In this document: in pieces, positions 63,893 to 64,000 of the stretch | Layout of the letters: the number at the start of each line of letters is the position of its first letter | How positions within the stretch are numbered: position 1 is the stretch's first letter | NCBI RefSeq assembly: GCF_010093595.1 | Contig: NW_022985443.1 | Span: 1,016,928-1,080,927 of the forward strand | Length of the DNA stretch: 64,000 bases | Direction of reading: 5' to 3' | DNA from: Mytilinidion resinicola | Taxonomy: Eukaryota > Ascomycota > Dothideomycetes > Mytilinidiales > Mytilinidiaceae | Notes under the pieces: model-generated | Databases searched by the model: none | What the model was told of the DNA's origin: nothing | What the model saw: only the letters and a program-made list of their open reading frames with translations | Position numbers and translations under genes: made by a program

Positions 63893-64000
63893 GCAGCTCT
63901 CCCCTCTCGAGACTTCAGTACTCGGTTTCCGAGGCGTTCTGCGGCCGCTGATTAAGAGTGGTTCACTGCATCTTACAGGCCCCCCCAGCCTATCACGCTC
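63893..64000. other. unassigned right edge
   Basis: No feature recognised in the last 108 bases. Confidence 0.5.

Overview
The window is nuclear DNA of a filamentous ascomycete, probably a Dothideomycete-like member of Pezizomycotina. The evidence is short introns (46-115 bp) with GT..AG ends, a fungal P3A plasma-membrane H+-ATPase, a Gis2/CNBP-type zinc-knuckle gene, a Sae2/CtIP gene, a type-B carboxylesterase, BTB genes, and very AT/TpA-rich transposon islands that look mutated by RIP (repeat-induced point mutation: CpA to TpA, TpG to TpA). It falls into a gene-bearing half (about 1-28,600), a transposon island (about 28,700-58,060) and a gene-bearing right end (58,061-64,000).

Left half. 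The 5' part of a Ty1/copia retrotransposon (1-2352) abuts a 2925-bp hAT element (2353-5277). A 13.24-kb block (5278-18517) follows, carrying a decayed secreted-type gene, SAE2/CtIP (minus), an F-box/beta-propeller gene (plus, sharing a 214-bp divergent promoter with SAE2), a seven-knuckle CNBP/Gis2 gene, two BTB pseudogenes, and the 3' part of the same copia element with its 3' LTR lying against one BTB coding frame. A second 2925-bp hAT copy in opposite orientation (18518-21442) closes it. The 8-bp target duplications of the two hAT copies are exchanged: GCCACAAC lies on one side of copy 1 and one side of copy 2, and AGGTGGCC on the other side of each. This is the expected product of homologous recombination between inverted hAT copies, so the 13.24-kb block is an inversion, and the copia element was split by it. 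Further right are an intact six-exon secreted carboxylesterase (22140-24073), three small three-helix membrane-protein genes that look like diverged paralogues, and a small Cys-rich gene.

Transposon island. A short Mutator-like (MULE) derivative (about 28,710-29,317) precedes a 28.7-kb block (29,374-58,060). Its two outer ends are MULE terminal inverted repeats in opposite orientation, directly flanked by the 8-bp repeat TAGTTTAG. Inside are two tail-to-tail MULEs and three chromodomain Ty3/gypsy elements: an outer copy (32,104-47,456), a younger copy nested in it (38,089-45,719, TSD ATAGA), and a minus-strand copy in the right MULE (47,733-55,419, TSD CCTAG). Each gypsy copy carries an accessory reading frame antisense to gag-pol, with an N-terminal Cys cluster and a C-terminal coiled coil. 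Two distinct versions of it exist and go together with different LTR blocks.

Right end. A complete five-exon PMA1 H+-ATPase gene lies on the minus strand (58,954-62,070), followed by about 1.9 kb of upstream DNA in which I see no further gene.

The host genes do not form an obvious pathway. The main interest is the layered transposon history and what it did to local gene order. Exon boundaries were worked out by eye from splice signals and frame; no database search was run.
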